Shown here: positions 38,986 through 52,800 of the stretch, piece after piece
Position numbering within the stretch: the stretch's first letter is position 1
Layout of the letters: every line of letters starts with the position of its first letter
NCBI RefSeq assembly: GCF_030936135.1
Contig: NC_082595.1
Location: 112,050,334 to 112,114,333, forward strand
Length of the DNA stretch: 64,000 nt
DNA from: Gavia stellata
Lineage: Eukaryota; Chordata; Aves; Gaviiformes; Gaviidae
Reading direction: 5' to 3'
Made by a program: the position numbers and the translations under genes
Notes under the pieces: model-generated
The model's input: the letters and a program-made list of their open reading frames with translations, nothing else
Databases searched by the model: none
What the model was told of the DNA's origin: nothing

Positions 38986-40822
38986 TATTTGTGGTGCAGA
39001 CGTGACAGTGAGGAGAGTGGCTGCAACGGCAGGAAAATGCAGCAGGACCCCGCTGCGGGGCCAGCCCAGCGCCAGCAGCTGCAGAGGTGCCAGTGAGGGT
39101 GCAGAGAGGGGCTTTTCCCAGGTCCCGTTCCCATTTTGGCTGCTTTGGAGAACCCCAGCCAGGCCACAGCAGCCGATAACCCCCCCGGCAGTGCAGGAGA
39201 GGTGGATGTGTTCGGGGTCCCCAGCCCAGCCCTCCCCGTGCAAACCGCACGCCTTGGCATGGCAAACCCCGCAGAAGCATCCGTTGGCATCCTGGATCCC
39301 GGCAGGAGAGACCCCGCGACGCGCCGGGGCATTTTCCATCCCACCGAAAATGTCATCGATTCGCAAATAAATTCACAAATCGCTTCAACACCTGGAAAAA
39401 CGCCACGGTTTTCTTTTTCTTTTTTTTTTCTTTTCTTTCAACCTTTAATTGAATTACTCCCTGCTGTTCAGCTGTAATTAGCCGAGCTGTGACATCCCTC
39501 CTGGATGCAGCCGAGAGCTGGCGGAGACCGAGGCGGTGGGGGAGAGCTGTGTCCCTCCCCGCACGCATCCCCTTCACCCTGCACAGTTAATGAATAATCC
39601 CTTGGAGGTTGGTTTTGGTGGGGTTTTTTGCAGGTTTTGATGACCTTTGCCCAGCACTTGGACCCGGAGCTGTTAGCTGGGCAGCCGTGGAGGTGTCTCA
39701 CCCCAATCGGCTGGCCCCCTTGGCGTCTATCCGAGCTCGAAGGTGTGCCGGAGGATTAGTCATTAATTCGCTGCATTGCAGCCGGGAAAACATCAGCAGG
39801 GTTTCAGGATGGTCAGGGGGTCAAGGAGCTTTGATGGTAGATGTGAAGGCCCATGGAAAAAGCTGCTGGAGGTGCTGTGAGGTCCTTCGCAGCCTGCACA
39901 GCTCCTGCTCTGTAATTAAGAAGCAATTTTCCCCCCATGTTAGTGATTGCTCTGGAAAGGCCAGGTCTCCGAGCATCCCGCGGTTCCCTGCCCGCTCGGG
40001 GCTTGGAGCGGTGCTCCCAGAGGTCACCTTGCCCGAGTCAGCCGGCTCAGAAAAATCATTATCATCCCCTCCTTAATGAGGGACCAGGGAGGGTTTGCTT
40101 ATCGCCAAAGCGCAGCCACCGAAGCGCTGCAGAGCTCCCGCAAATCGCTGCTCCTCGCCCGTCCTTCAGACGAGACCCATTACCCGGCCGGATCCTGACC
40201 CCCCCACCCTGCTCCTGGTGGGACGGCAGAGTGAGTTTGGGGTGCAAGGCAAGGGTGCAAGGTGTGGAGCACCCTCCTCTTTCCAAGGCAGGGAGCAAAG
40301 ACCCCCCAGCGCCCATTTTGCATGTGATGATGTGATGCAGCGAGGCCGTTGCATCACTCACCGCCTGAACCCCCTCCTTGTGCCCGCTGCCGGGTCCCCC
40401 CAAACCTGGCAGGGCCTTTTCCCTATTCCCCCCCCTTTTGCCCATCTTGCCCGGCTGCAGGTTCAGGGGACCCGCCCCAGGGTGAGGACCCCCAAAAGGG
40501 AAGCAGCTTCTCCCCAAAACCCTTGGAGTTTGCAGCATCCCTGTAGGATGTGGGACCCCAGGTTTAAATCCATGCCCGGATCCCTCTCTGCCAGTCGGGA
40601 TGGAAGGGCTCAGCCCCTCTCCTCCCCCTGGGACTCAAGCAAATCCTAAGGGGAGGGCTGTTATTCATTATCCTTCCAGCCTGGAGAGAAGCTCCTTGTT
40701 GACCCCCAGGGCAGGAACAAGCTCTGCCAGCCTTGGTCCGGCCAGGATTTCCCCTTTTCCCTGGTGCCGGAGAAGCCGGAGTGCCGCTTACTCCGGCAGC
40801 ATCTCCAGAAGAGGCCGGTGGG
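38986..40822. other. 5' flank of GULO
   Basis: Contains a T-rich tract (39410-39440) and otherwise unique sequence. The GULO promoter and transcription start should lie at the right end, but I see no TATA box or CpG island that fixes it. Confidence 0.45.
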
Positions 40823-40825
40823 ATG
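40823..40825 (+). other. GULO: Proposed ATG-only end of GULO exon 1
   Basis: GGTGGGATG|GTAAGA puts a start codon directly before a good donor. Joined to exon 2 it reads Met-Val-His-Gly, as in rat GULO. Chosen for phase and family fit; other ATG|GT sites further upstream were not exhaustively excluded. Confidence 0.6.
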
Positions 40826-43800
40826 GTAAGAAAAAGCCAAGAGGGGAAATTCCCAGTTTTTGGGGTGGGAAGGGTGGTCCAGGCAGCGTGGAGCCATGCT
40901 CCATGGTTGGGGCTGGTGGGGAGGTTTTGTCCACCTTTGATATGGATTTAATAACCAACGCCACCGTGATGCGAAATAGGAAAGGTGTCTTGGAAAAGAG
41001 AGAGGGAAAGAAAGGCAACGTATTCCCTGGATAAATCAGGTCAGGCTCTGGCTGCTGAGCAGAGGTGTTTTCTAACCCATGGGTTTTCAATTTCCTCCAT
41101 TTTGTTCTTTTGGGGTTTTTTTTTCATTTTTTCTGCCTCCCGCCCTCTGTACCCTGGCTCACAGACCAGCTCCGGGTTTTAACTTGCATGGGGGATGCTG
41201 TGGGGCAGCCCCAGCCCCACCTCCCCCCAGCCCCGAGGGCTCCCTGCTGCTATCTGGGCTATCTGCAATAGCTTCCTGATGGCCCTGGCTCCGGGCAGTG
41301 TCACCTCCCTGGGCAGGGTAATGGGCCATCCAGTGTCCCCACCCTGCCCAGCCCCTAAAAGCAGCCTGGGGGGGCTGATGTGGTGGCGCAAGGGGGTGGC
41401 AGGGGGGAGCGATGCTGCAGGCACCCCTGGGAGAGCCCCTTCTGCACCCCCCGGAGAAGTCTGGCCGGTTTTGAGATCTGCTCTTTGGATCGGTGTTGAA
41501 CCCATCAAAGAGGGGGAGAAGGAAAATGAGGGGAGGGCAGAGGAGAGAGAGCCCGGGTGGGAAGGTGGAAGGTGAGGGGTTTGCTGATGGAGAGGAGGCT
41601 GGAAGGAATGGGGGGAAGGAGGTGGCAAGGGAATAAATCATTCCCTGCCGCCAAGGTGGGGCGCGTGTTGGTGGGGCAGCACGTTGGATCCGCTCCTGCC
41701 TGGGGTAGACGGATTCACCATCTTCTCCGGAGCTTGGAGCCCAACCCCACACCAGGTCCTCCCTTGCCCAAGCCCCAGCTGGGCTGGCCACGGCCAGGGA
41801 GAAACTGTCCCCCCCATTCAGGACCCATCCGAACCACCCTGGGGATGCCCCACCGGGGGTCAACCTCCTGCCTGGAGATAAGATGGGGCTGCGGCTTTTG
41901 GCTGCACCCCTCCATGCCAGGCCTGGGGACAATGTCTCAGGGTGGATGGCTGAGGTTGGAGGGAGATCCCAACCTGGTTCCAGTCGGCCTCTCATGATGA
42001 GGCCATCTGGGGACACGGGGACATGAGGCCATGAGGTAGGTATGGGTGCTGGGACCAGGTCTGAGAGGAGACCAGAGCCAAAGAGGCCATGCAAACTGAG
42101 ACGACCCCAGCACACATCATGCTGTAGGAGGAAGGGATGGGCTGCGCTCAAGGGAGATGTCTCAAACACACCGGGGCATCCTCCCACTTCTCCCCGCTGA
42201 CTGCAAAGGGAGCCCGGGCTGACTTGCTCACATGGAGACATCTCTGCTCTACGGACTCAAGGGGTTGAGATGAACCTCTATGTCCATAAATAATTAATCC
42301 TTTTGGAAATCTGACTCTGGTACAGTGGTCTTGGCAGACGAAGGATGGGCTGTGTGAAAAAGCAGGGGAGGCTCTGGCTTCCTTCTGCTTTAGCTCTTGG
42401 TTTTGGTCCAGGTTCACGGCCAAGGAGGAGTCAAGTTCCAAAACTGGGCCAAGACCTATGGCTCCTCTCCAGAGCTGTACTTCCAGCCCACCTCGGTGGA
42501 GGAGATCCGGGAGGTAAGGAGGGTGCTTCCAGGAGACAACCCATTAGAAATGAAGAGGACAAAAGGCCGGGAAGGGCTGTGACGCTCCATCGTGTTCAGT
42601 CAGAGAGGTCACAGATGGTGACAGCATGAGTCCTTCCCTCAGCCCTGGGAGATGGCCCATCCTACTGAACTGCACGTGTTCTCCAGCAGACGTGTCGAAC
42701 ACCTAAAAGGTGCAGAAAACCATCACGCCTGGCCCCAGCTGGACTCTGTTCCTTGGGCATCAGCATCTGGCATGCTTCTGGGGTCCCTGCCTGCCCCAGC
42801 TGCCATGCTGAGGGGTGGGAGTCCTGTGTCACTTTTGTCACCCTAGAGATGCCTCTGTCACCCTAGGGTGTCTCAGGTGGGCATCGCCTCTTTTGAGGTC
42901 ATAGAATGGTTTGGGTTGGAAGGAAACTTTAAAGTTCATCTAGTCCAACCCCCAAGGATGACCCCAAGGGCTGTCTTAGGAGGTGTCTGGGCTCTAAGGG
43001 TGGTTTTAACCTCAGATGATGAGTTGTCCAAGTAAATGGATGTCAACCACGGGTGAGATTTTAGCTTGGGATGTCTCGCAGTGCCTTTGGCACCGCCCTT
43101 AGCACACGGCTTTGAGGAAGGTGTTGGATGCTCAGGGCCGCATGTTGTCTCTGCAGATCCTGGATATGGCCAGGCAGCGGGACAAGAGGGTGAAGGTGGT
43201 GGGGGGTGGCCACTCTCCTTCGGACATCGCCTGCACCGACGACTTCATGATCCAGATGGGGAAGATGAACAGGGTCCTCAAGGTGAGACCTACTTCTGGG
43301 AGGTGGCGTGGTGGCCCTGAAACGTGGTGGCACCCCTGTTCATGAGGCCACCGAGGGCAGGGAGACCAACACTGCCATACCCAGGGTGAGAGGCGAAAGG
43401 ATGGAGAGGCTTTCCTCTCCTCACAGCCAGGAGTTTTCCCAAACCAGAACCTGAAATGCTGCTGCAAGAATGGGGAATGGGAATTTTCCAGGTGTAAAAG
43501 CATCCCTTGTGCACATGGAGCAGCTATAAACATGCAAAGAAGTGATGTCTTCCCAGCGTGCCTTCAGCGAGGTCTTACCCTCGGCACGTTGTCCTCATCA
43601 CAGCGGGGTCTGCTGGGTGGGGAGGAGGTACCTGGCAGGATCACCTTTCACGGCTGGCTTGTGTGTACGTGCGCAGCTGACGATGAAAAATCCTGACTGC
43701 AGCAGCGTATTCTGAGAGCTGGATCATTACCGGTAATTAACAGCAATAATTAATTAAGGAACGGCTCTCTCCCTGACAGCTCTGTCTATCAGAAGTGGGA

Positions 43801-46800
43801 TGAAGGGCTCCTAATGGTAATAGGCTGTCCTTCCACCAGGAGCTGGCTGAAGCTGGCTGAGCAAGGCGGGAGGGCAGAGCACAGAGGTTTGCTGAAGGTA
43901 GAGCTTTGCTGGGGGGGTGTCTTCTCCCTTGCATTGACCAACACCTGGGAGAAGCTATGGAAGAGGTCACGCACCCCTGAGACTGAGGAGAGCAGAGGGG
44001 AGCGGGGTCTGGACCAGGCGCAGGAGCCAGTGGCACCGTTGGGTTGGGTGAGGTTTGGGTTGGGTGAAGGTCTGAAAGATGCAGCAGTTCGGGATGGTGG
44101 TATGCGGCTCTCCCGTATAGACATTACGAACTGCATCGGTAAGAGCAGAGGTGTTTTCCATGGGGTGTTTCTCTTCCAAGCTGTGTGGCCTTCCCCTCTC
44201 CCCTCCCATCCCATCCTTTGCAGGTGGACAAGGAGAAGCAGCAAGTGACAGTGGAAGGTGGGATTTTCCTCTCAGATCTGAACGTCGAGCTGAGCAAGCA
44301 CGGGCTGGCCCTGGCCAAGTGAGTGGGACACGTGCGTGGGGCCGTCCTTGGGTGTCCTCCCATCCTTGTCCCAGATCAAGTGCTGGGACATGGCAAAACG
44401 GGGATGTTTGAAGAGCTTTTACTGCAGAATGGGGGTGTTTACTCCAGGATCTGGTGTTTCATCAGGGTCCTGCAGACCACAGGTCGACCCCCTCCATGAT
44501 GGAGTAGCTGATCCTGCCTCGGAGCAGGACGTTGGACAAGGGGAGGGTTTATCCCCACACCAACACTATTATTCTCACTGCACCCACCAGGTTGGTCCTT
44601 CCCATGTCACGAGGGAAAACTGCTCTCCCTGGCCCTAAAAAGAAGAGAGCACCCCTCCTGGGGATGACTTGGATGGGGCAGAGGCTGACAGCAGGCAGCT
44701 TCTGGCACAGGAGGCTGATGGTAGATGAAATCAGGCTAGAAATGAGTTTTTGATGGTGAAGGACACTTAGCCATTGGAATATCTTAGCAGGATGCATGGG
44801 AGAACCTTTGCTCTGCGTTGCTTTGGGATGTCTGGTGTCCCCAGAAGAGGAGGTGGAAGTGATGGGCTGGGGGTCCGCGGCAATCTGGGGGCAGAGGATG
44901 GGACATCCCGAGCTGATCACAGCTGATTCCTCTGCCTCCAACACGGATGGTTCTCCCTTGCAGAGGGTGCCCTGCCAAGGGCTTGGGGACAGCCACGTTC
45001 AGGTAGGGGTTTGCAAAAGAAACAGTCGTGGAGAGCATTTCTCACACTCAATCTCTTTTATTTGCTGACCTCAGGGAAGAAATTGCTCTTTAATTACAGC
45101 CTAGCTCAATATCTGCGTTCTTCAGTCAATACAAGCGATCAGTTGGTCAGAGCCCTGGCCAGGGCTGGGGTGAGGGTTCAGAGAAATAAGCCCCACCTGA
45201 GCAGATGGCCAACGGTGCGGGTGGGGTGAGCAGGGCTTGTTGATGGAGAAGGAATCCACCGAGGCTTGCAACGGCCGTAGAAACCACGTCCGGGTCAGGA
45301 GGTCCCTGCGCCCCAGCTGTTGGAAGCTGGAGGAGTATTTTGGGGAAATGACAGGAACAGCGCACCGTTTGCTGTAACCTGCTACCATCCCCACGTGCCC
45401 ACCTTGGCCATAGTTGGAGGGACAGACCTCGGTCTGCAGACCTCATGCTTGTACGTGCTGCTTCCAGCCCTGCTCCGCAGAGATGTTTCTGGGGTAAACC
45501 CGGGTTCCTCTCCCCTTGCTTTAACTGCGTATGGGATGGATGTCTCCACCCCAGTGAATCCCTCCAGGCTGACGGGGAGAGATGGGGACTGGTGAGATGG
45601 GACACAGCCAAGTTGGCCGTGGTGACCTGCGCTCGCCAGACGCCTCTTCCGTCCCGTGGACTATAGTGGCATCCTGATAGATATGTCCCATGGAGATGTG
45701 CATACGTGGCCAACATACCCACCCATTGCTGCAGGGTACCCTGAAGGGTGGAAAACCCTGCTCGTTGGGGAAGGGGGCATGTCCTGGGGGTCTCTGTGAA
45801 GGGTCTGCATGCGGTGTAACGCCTGGCATGGCAGGCTGTGCCCCATGCCTGTCCCACACACTCAGGTCCTCATGCAGACCCTTCATCTGCCCCCAGCTTA
45901 GGAGCCGTTTCTGAGGTGGCAGCAGCCGGTGTGATCGGGACGGGGACGCACAACACCGGGATCAAGCACGGCATCCTCTCCACCCAGGTGAGACATGAGT
46001 TGGGAGCGTGTCTCTGCATGGACATCAGCATCTTCAGGGCTCCAGGGGAGATATCCCATCACCCGGTCTGGGTCTGGTGTGCCCAGCCCTGGGGTAAGGA
46101 AGGAGCGCACTGTGCCCAGCAAGCAGGAAGGGTCCTGCCCTCCCCGGGATGGGGCTGCAATGGAGGACCCCCAAGTCCTCCATGTACACTTGGAATCACA
46201 GAATGGTTTGGGCTGGAAGGGACCTTTAAAGGTCATCTAGTCCAACCCCCTGCCATGAGCAGGGACATCTCCAACCAGACCAGGTTGCTCAGAGCCCCGT
46301 CCTGGAATGTTTCCAGGAATGGGGCATCTACCACCTCTCTGGGTAATCTGTGTCAGGGTTTCATCACCCTCAGTGTGAACAATTTCTTCCTTAAGACCTC
46401 CTCATCTACCAGCCAAAACATGATCCAGCTCAAAACTCCTCTGTCCCTGTGTTTTATGGTCTTGTAATCCAATGCATAAACTCTGTACCAAAGGGAAAGC
46501 AGTTCTTGTGTTGGAGCCCCCCAAAACCAAATCTCTGCAGGGCCCAGGTCTATTTTAAACTAGGCAGTTACGAAAATCCTTCACTCCTGGCTCAAATCCT
46601 GTATGGCGATTCCACCGAGGGTTATGGAGAAGTGAAATCATTTGGGGGAGATTTACTTCTTTATTTGATGGCTTTTCCTAACATCCCCCAGGTAGAGAAG
46701 GATCCTTTTATGTCACTACATCAAAGGCAGCAGGAGAAGGGCTGGTGGAGCCAAGCTCAGCAGAAAGCACCCTGTGATGCTGGTTGTGGTATGGGGGTCT

Positions 46801-49800
46801 CCCTGCTTAGCCCCCAGCCATAAGGTTTGGGTTGGATGCAGAGTCCTGGCACGGAGATGGGACGCATTGAACACTTGCCGAAGCTTTCCTTCCCTCTCGG
46901 CAGGTCGTAGCACTCACATTGCTGACAGCCTCGGGGGAGATCCTGGAGTGCTCCGAGTCCATCAATGCGGACATCTTCCAGGCTGCCCGCCTGCACCTCG
47001 GCTGCCTGGGCGTCGTGCTCACCGTCACCTTCCAGTGCGTGCCCCAGTTCCACCTGCACGAGGTGGCCTTCCCCTCCACCCTCACCGAGGTACGACCTGG
47101 GTGATGCTTCAAAGCCTCCTTGGGGATAAGCAAAGTTCTCGGCGAGGTGACATGGTCGGAGGGAGACTGGGAAGTGGTTACGCTCGGGTAGAAGATCCCA
47201 CAGGTGTGTGTAGGTTGCCCTCCTTGTGCATCTTCATGGCGCGCTTCACGGCGTCCTTTGAGCTGGAAACAACTCCAGGGTGACAAAGGAGAGGAAGGAA
47301 AAGCCATCTTTCTTAGCAAACGCCATTTTAGCTTCCCATAGGTGGGAACAGCATCTTCTGAGAGCAGAGAGGTGCAGGTAGTGGGGTCAGGAGGAGAGGT
47401 ACTCGTGAGTGCCACCTCTGTGCCACGTAAGGCATGGGTGCTCATGCCCTGCAGCAAGACATGCGTCGCATCGCGCAGTTGACATTCAGGAGCGAAGCAG
47501 GGCTTGGGGGTGCAGCCTGTCGCGTGGTCGCAGGCTGAGCCAGCGGGGTGGTGGGAAATGGGGGTGCTGAGCCCCGTTGTGCTGTGGGAAAGGCGTTTGC
47601 TTCGTTCCCAGGCGCAGAGGTGAGGGCTGAGTGTGCTCTGGGAGCTTTGCTGGCCACAAAATCTGGGAGGAGGCTGGGTGGGGAAGCCCAGGGTGCTGTG
47701 AGTCTGCCATGAGGAGTTCTTCAATCCTCACAAAAAAGCAGGTGGGACCACTGCACCTCGCCCTGGGACCCTCTGCAGCCACCCCTCTGCGTCCAGCCTG
47801 GGGGAGCTGGGCAGGGAGGGAGAGCTACGGGGAAAGACACGGAGAAGAAAGTCGTTTCCTTTACTTTTTATCCCTGCTGGGTTTTGAGAACTGCAAGGCA
47901 CCATCTTTGGGAGAAATTGTGCCCATTCTCAGCTCCGCATCTGGCCCAGAACAGCTCAGGGGTGTGAAGGTGACGTGAAACCTCACCTCTTCCATCACTG
48001 CCATGCTCACCCCTGAGCTGCTCCCAGCCTCCTCTTTTAAAACTGCTCTGTATTGATGCAGATCTTTGCATTTATCCAGCCTGAGATTCAAATAGCTGAT
48101 TTTACTGTCCCGGACCAGCCTCCGTGCAGCCTCGGGGTGGCTCACAGCTGCGGGAGAAGGCTGGCGGCTTCCAGTGTCCTGGAACCTGCCAAAGACTTTC
48201 TGTGCTCACCGTGGACGGTGGAGAGTGACCCTGAGCTGGGACATGGCTGTGTCCTTCAGAGGCATCCTCTGGGTCCCAGCAGAGGAGATGGGACCACCGT
48301 GCTGGGACCACCGTGCTGCGGGAGGCTGGTATGGGAGGGCTGGCTGCCTGCTCTCCTGGGCGTGATCCCAGCTCGGAGTGGATGCGTTGGCATGGGGTAC
48401 GTTGCAAACCTGAGCTCTAGGTGAGCAGAGGGCTCCTGCTCACAAGAAACCTCCTGGCTGGGCTTGGAGGTTGCAGAGAAGAGGGTGTTGGCCTCTTCTC
48501 CCAAGTGACGAGTGACAGGACAAGAGGAAATGGCCCCAAGTTGCGCCAGGGGAGGTTCAGGCTGGATATTAGGAAAAATTTCTTCACTGAGAGAGTGGTG
48601 AGACACTGGAACAGGCTGCCCAGGGAGGTGGTGGAGTCACCACCCCTGGAGGTGTTCAAGGAACGTGTGGACGTGGCACTGTGGGACATGGTTTAGTGGG
48701 CATGGTGGTGTTTGCTCGTTGATGGTTGGACTCGATGATCTTACAGGTCTTTTCCAACCTTAGTGATCCTGTGATTCTGTGAGTCAGCCGGCGGGAGCTG
48801 CGTGCCACCGGTGGGACCGAGGCAGGGGAGAGAGGAGGGTGAAAATGCTTCTCCTCCTCTTCTTAATGTCACCTCTGATTCAGGTTTGGGGCTGTCAAGG
48901 TGCTTGCCCTCTGGAAGGACAGCCAGTGCCCTCTTTAGGGACAAGGCTGGGCTACGAGACCCCTGTCAGTGTCCCCGCCTCTTGACCTCTCTGCAGCATC
49001 ATCTTCACATCTCAGCATCGATTGTCCCTTGCCTGACTCAGCCCGGAGGTGACGGAAATTGGACCACCTCCTCCAGCTGTGGTCTATCCCTTGCGTACAA
49101 CCCCATGGCTTTTAAACTGTTCCCCCGTCTCGTGAGCAATGACTGAGCCTCGCTGCAGGCAGGGATAAGCGAGGGGAAGAGCAGCCGCAGCGGTGGGGAG
49201 CTGCTCCGGGCTTGGACGCGTGCCTGGGCTGTGCAATGCCGGCAGTCCCACCGGAGCCAGGATGGAGGTTTGCCCATAGCCGTCAGCTTCATCTTCCCTG
49301 GGCTGCCTCTGAGCTGCTGCAGGACTGAGCACGGAGGCTCCAGTGCAATTGAGTTAGAGATGTTGAAGGAGCCTGTGGGCATCAGTGCTTGCTTCTGGCC
49401 ATGGAAAACGTCACTGGGAGATGGATCAGCCAACGCCTCTGCTCCGTTTAACCCGGTGTTTGCAGGCGCCGGCAGGTCAGCAGAGATCTGGTAACTTCAG
49501 GCACGCATGACTAAGCCTAATGCAGATTTAATATTCCAGCTGGAGAAAATTGCCCTTGCTGGAAATCCTGGGCTGGTCTGATGAGCTGACGTGCTGCCTG
49601 GACTAAGCAAGAAGAGGGAGAAGACTGTGCCGGCATCCCCAGAGGCAGGCAGTGCCTAGCTGGGTCCCGGCGGAGAGGAGCAGCGTCCCGCAGGGCATGG
49701 CTGCTCCCACGAGCCGTGTGCTCACTGAGGAGGTGCCGTCTCCCATCTCCTTGTCTCCTCCTGCTCGGCAAACTGAGAGCCTTGCTTTTTCCAGCGACAG

Positions 49801-52800
49801 ATGGGCCGCTTAAAATAGTCCATGAGCACCTTGTGCTCTTGATAATAACTTGGTGCTTTCTTCTGTGTGAGGTCTGGGTATTTTTTGGGATGGGTCTCTC
49901 TGTCTCCCAGTGTGAAAGTTGGGTTTAACTCTTTTTTTGAGCTGAACTTGGGACAAACTGTGCTGGGGATGAGGAGGAGTGCGATGGGTGACACGTTTCA
50001 AGGGTCAGACTGAACAAATCCCCTATCCAGATCCAACCCCAGAGCTGCATTTGGCTTGTGTGATGGAAAAATCCCTTTAAACAGATTGTCACGTTGCTAC
50101 TGGCCTTCTCTGTCTCTGTCTTGCCAAAGGTCCCAATCACCCAGAATAAGGTGCATGGTGCTAGTGACTGGAACTTCCTCAAGGGAGGTGGCTTTCTGAG
50201 GAGCGTTTTTGACCTGCTCCCTCATAGATCAGGATCTTGCATGGCTCTGAAGGCTTCACATGCTGTGTCCTCCTTGGCAAGTTCTTCTGCTGGCCCATCA
50301 TCCATCCTCTCCCTGTTGTCCCCTCTTCGTGGCCATGCACCTCCTGAAGACCACATCTTGACCATGAAAGGGCACTTCATTGGCCATGGAGAGCGTGAGA
50401 AGTTTAGGTCCTTGTTCAGTACAGGGCTGAGGCACTGGGGACAGTGTCCTGGGATGCTGGTACAGAGATGCTCAGTGCTGGAGAGTGGTTTCCCCCAGCC
50501 AAGCTTTCCATCCCCAGCAGGAACCAGGCTGAAACAGGCTGATTTCCCTCGAAAGAGGCATGAAATGTCCTTTTTTGGGGCACTGCGTCTCCTGGGCTTT
50601 ACGAGCTTAGCTCCATGTCGCTTTGTGGCCAGTGGTGGGTGTGATCTGGTTCCCTCAGAAAGCCTTTTGAGGGCCCCGTGGGCATTTCTACAGAGCGATT
50701 TGAAGGAATTCTTTCTGCTGGGAACACATCAAAACTGACTTTCCCTGTCTCTGCCATTATGTAAACTCCTTTTAACTGCTGGATGCATTTCCTTGGAGCC
50801 CTCCCACCATCACGGTGCTGGGAAGTCAGCTGGAACAGCTCGTTCCATCTGATGCTCAGCACCTCCACGGCTGGGACAGCATGGCACAGCCGCCGTATCA
50901 GGATGTGACCTACTGCCTTGAGCTGAGCAATCATCCACCTTGTCCCAGGATCATTGCTGGAGGCTGCAGCATTGCACAGGCTAAAGCCTACAGAGAAGGG
51001 GCCACCTGCAAGTTGAAAGACCTGGTGGCCTTCTAAATGCTGCGTGGACTCGCTGCGTTCACTGGAAGGAGTCAGATTTCTGGATGGGGAAACTGAGGCA
51101 CAAAGTTCATCGGGAGGAAGACACTGGCGGTGGTGGAAAGGAACCTCTCCAGGAGCTTGGATCTGCTTCAACCACTAATCGTCTTTGTCCTCCTGTGAGG
51201 TCTGACATCCCCACTGGTGCATCCTCAGCAGCATCCTCATCCGTTGCCTCATTTGAGTCTCACAGGTCCAGTTCCAGCCCTGGCTAACAACAGCACAAGC
51301 CTTCGTTAAGTCGGGCTCATGAAAAATAAATAGTCCTTGGACAAAAGCAGCCAAATTTGTTGCAGGATTGATCAGAGCTGCAGCACTAGTAAAACTCTGA
51401 GAAACGCTGTCCTTAATTTTTTAAGGACTGAATTATTCAGTCCCCCGTTGGGGTGGCTCGAACACCACCACGAATGCGAATTTAACGGGCTTTTTGCAGT
51501 ATCTTCTTCATAAGCCCTGATCCAAAGCAACCCAACGGTCCTTGTGCCATGCCGTGGGCAGCTGGGCTGACCGGGGAGGTGGACAGAGAGGTCCATGCGT
51601 GTTACCCCAGTCCTTTAGCGTGTCCGCCTGCCTGCTGTCACCCCCCTAAGAGCAGCTGCACCAGAGCAGATGAGAGCTGCAGCACTTCAGGGTCTTTTTT
51701 TTCCTGGGAGGTGGGAAGGGAAGAGAGAAGAATAAGGGAAACCCGCCAAGATATTTCTCCAGCCTGCAGTGAGTTCATTACCGGTGTTTCCAGTTGCAGA
51801 GGTGATGAGTTTGTGTTTAATGGCTCAGGAGTATTTTTTGCCTCTGAACTGCCTGTTTGATTCCTGAGCTGTGACTTTCCTGGTGTCCTGCACCAGGGAG
51901 TTCCCGGCTTTAAATGCATTTAAATATGTTTAAATGTGGTGGGAGCCTGCCAGCTCCTTATGGCTTGGTCCTCACCCACCCTGCCAGACTGCTCAGACCT
52001 TCACTGCATCCTCCAGCACCTTTCCTCAGCCAAATTGCCAGGTTGAGTGCTGTTTTATACCTCCTAATCTGCTTTTCAGATAGGAAACTTAAGCTCACGT
52101 GCAGGATAACCCTGCTGTCCTAAGCAGGGCAGGTAGCCCAGGCTGAGCTTTACCCTGCTCAGCATCATCTGCCCAGGCTATGTCCCCTGCACAGCTCAGC
52201 TCATCTTTCCCCATCCCTCGGGGCTGTTAGGAGGGTGAAACGAGAATGCGCTCTGTAAATATTAATGCCATTATCAATCCTCGGTCATCGCTGTTCCTCG
52301 CCTGCTTCCAAATCTCCAGCTTTCATGTCGAATGGCCCAGCGAGGCGGAAGAGAATAATGGCAAGGGAGCAGGTTGCTTGAAATATTAAAGCCTGAGTTA
52401 TCTAAGACACTGCAAATAATATATGTGTCAGAGGAGCCAGGCTTGGATTTGAGGTTATATAAGATCTGCATGCTTTCTTTTCTGGCCTCGTGATTATCTT
52501 TATCTCTGGGATAAACTCAGCCGCTCTAGCTGCTGACGGTGACCAGGAGCAAGGCACAGGACCGAGAGGGTTCGTTGCACAGCTGAGGTCACCACAAAGA
52601 CCTGCAGAGCATCCCTGGATGGTGGCAGGGATGGAGTCAGCCTCCCCTTGCCCCAGACCTGCTGGGAGGTGAGGATGAGGATGGGTCAGACTCTGATACA
52701 GTACTTCTTCCCCTGATCTTTGCAGCTTCGGGGTTTCCTGAGCTGGAGGTGGTTTGTGTATATGTAATGAGGCAGTGAGTTTTTCATCCAGGAAGGTCTC

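Noticed and set aside
44784-45068. Frames in GULO introns 4 and 5 as alternative exons
   Set aside because: Phase of exon 4 to exon 5 closes directly (AA|C gives Asn as in rat) and the total length is already 440 residues.
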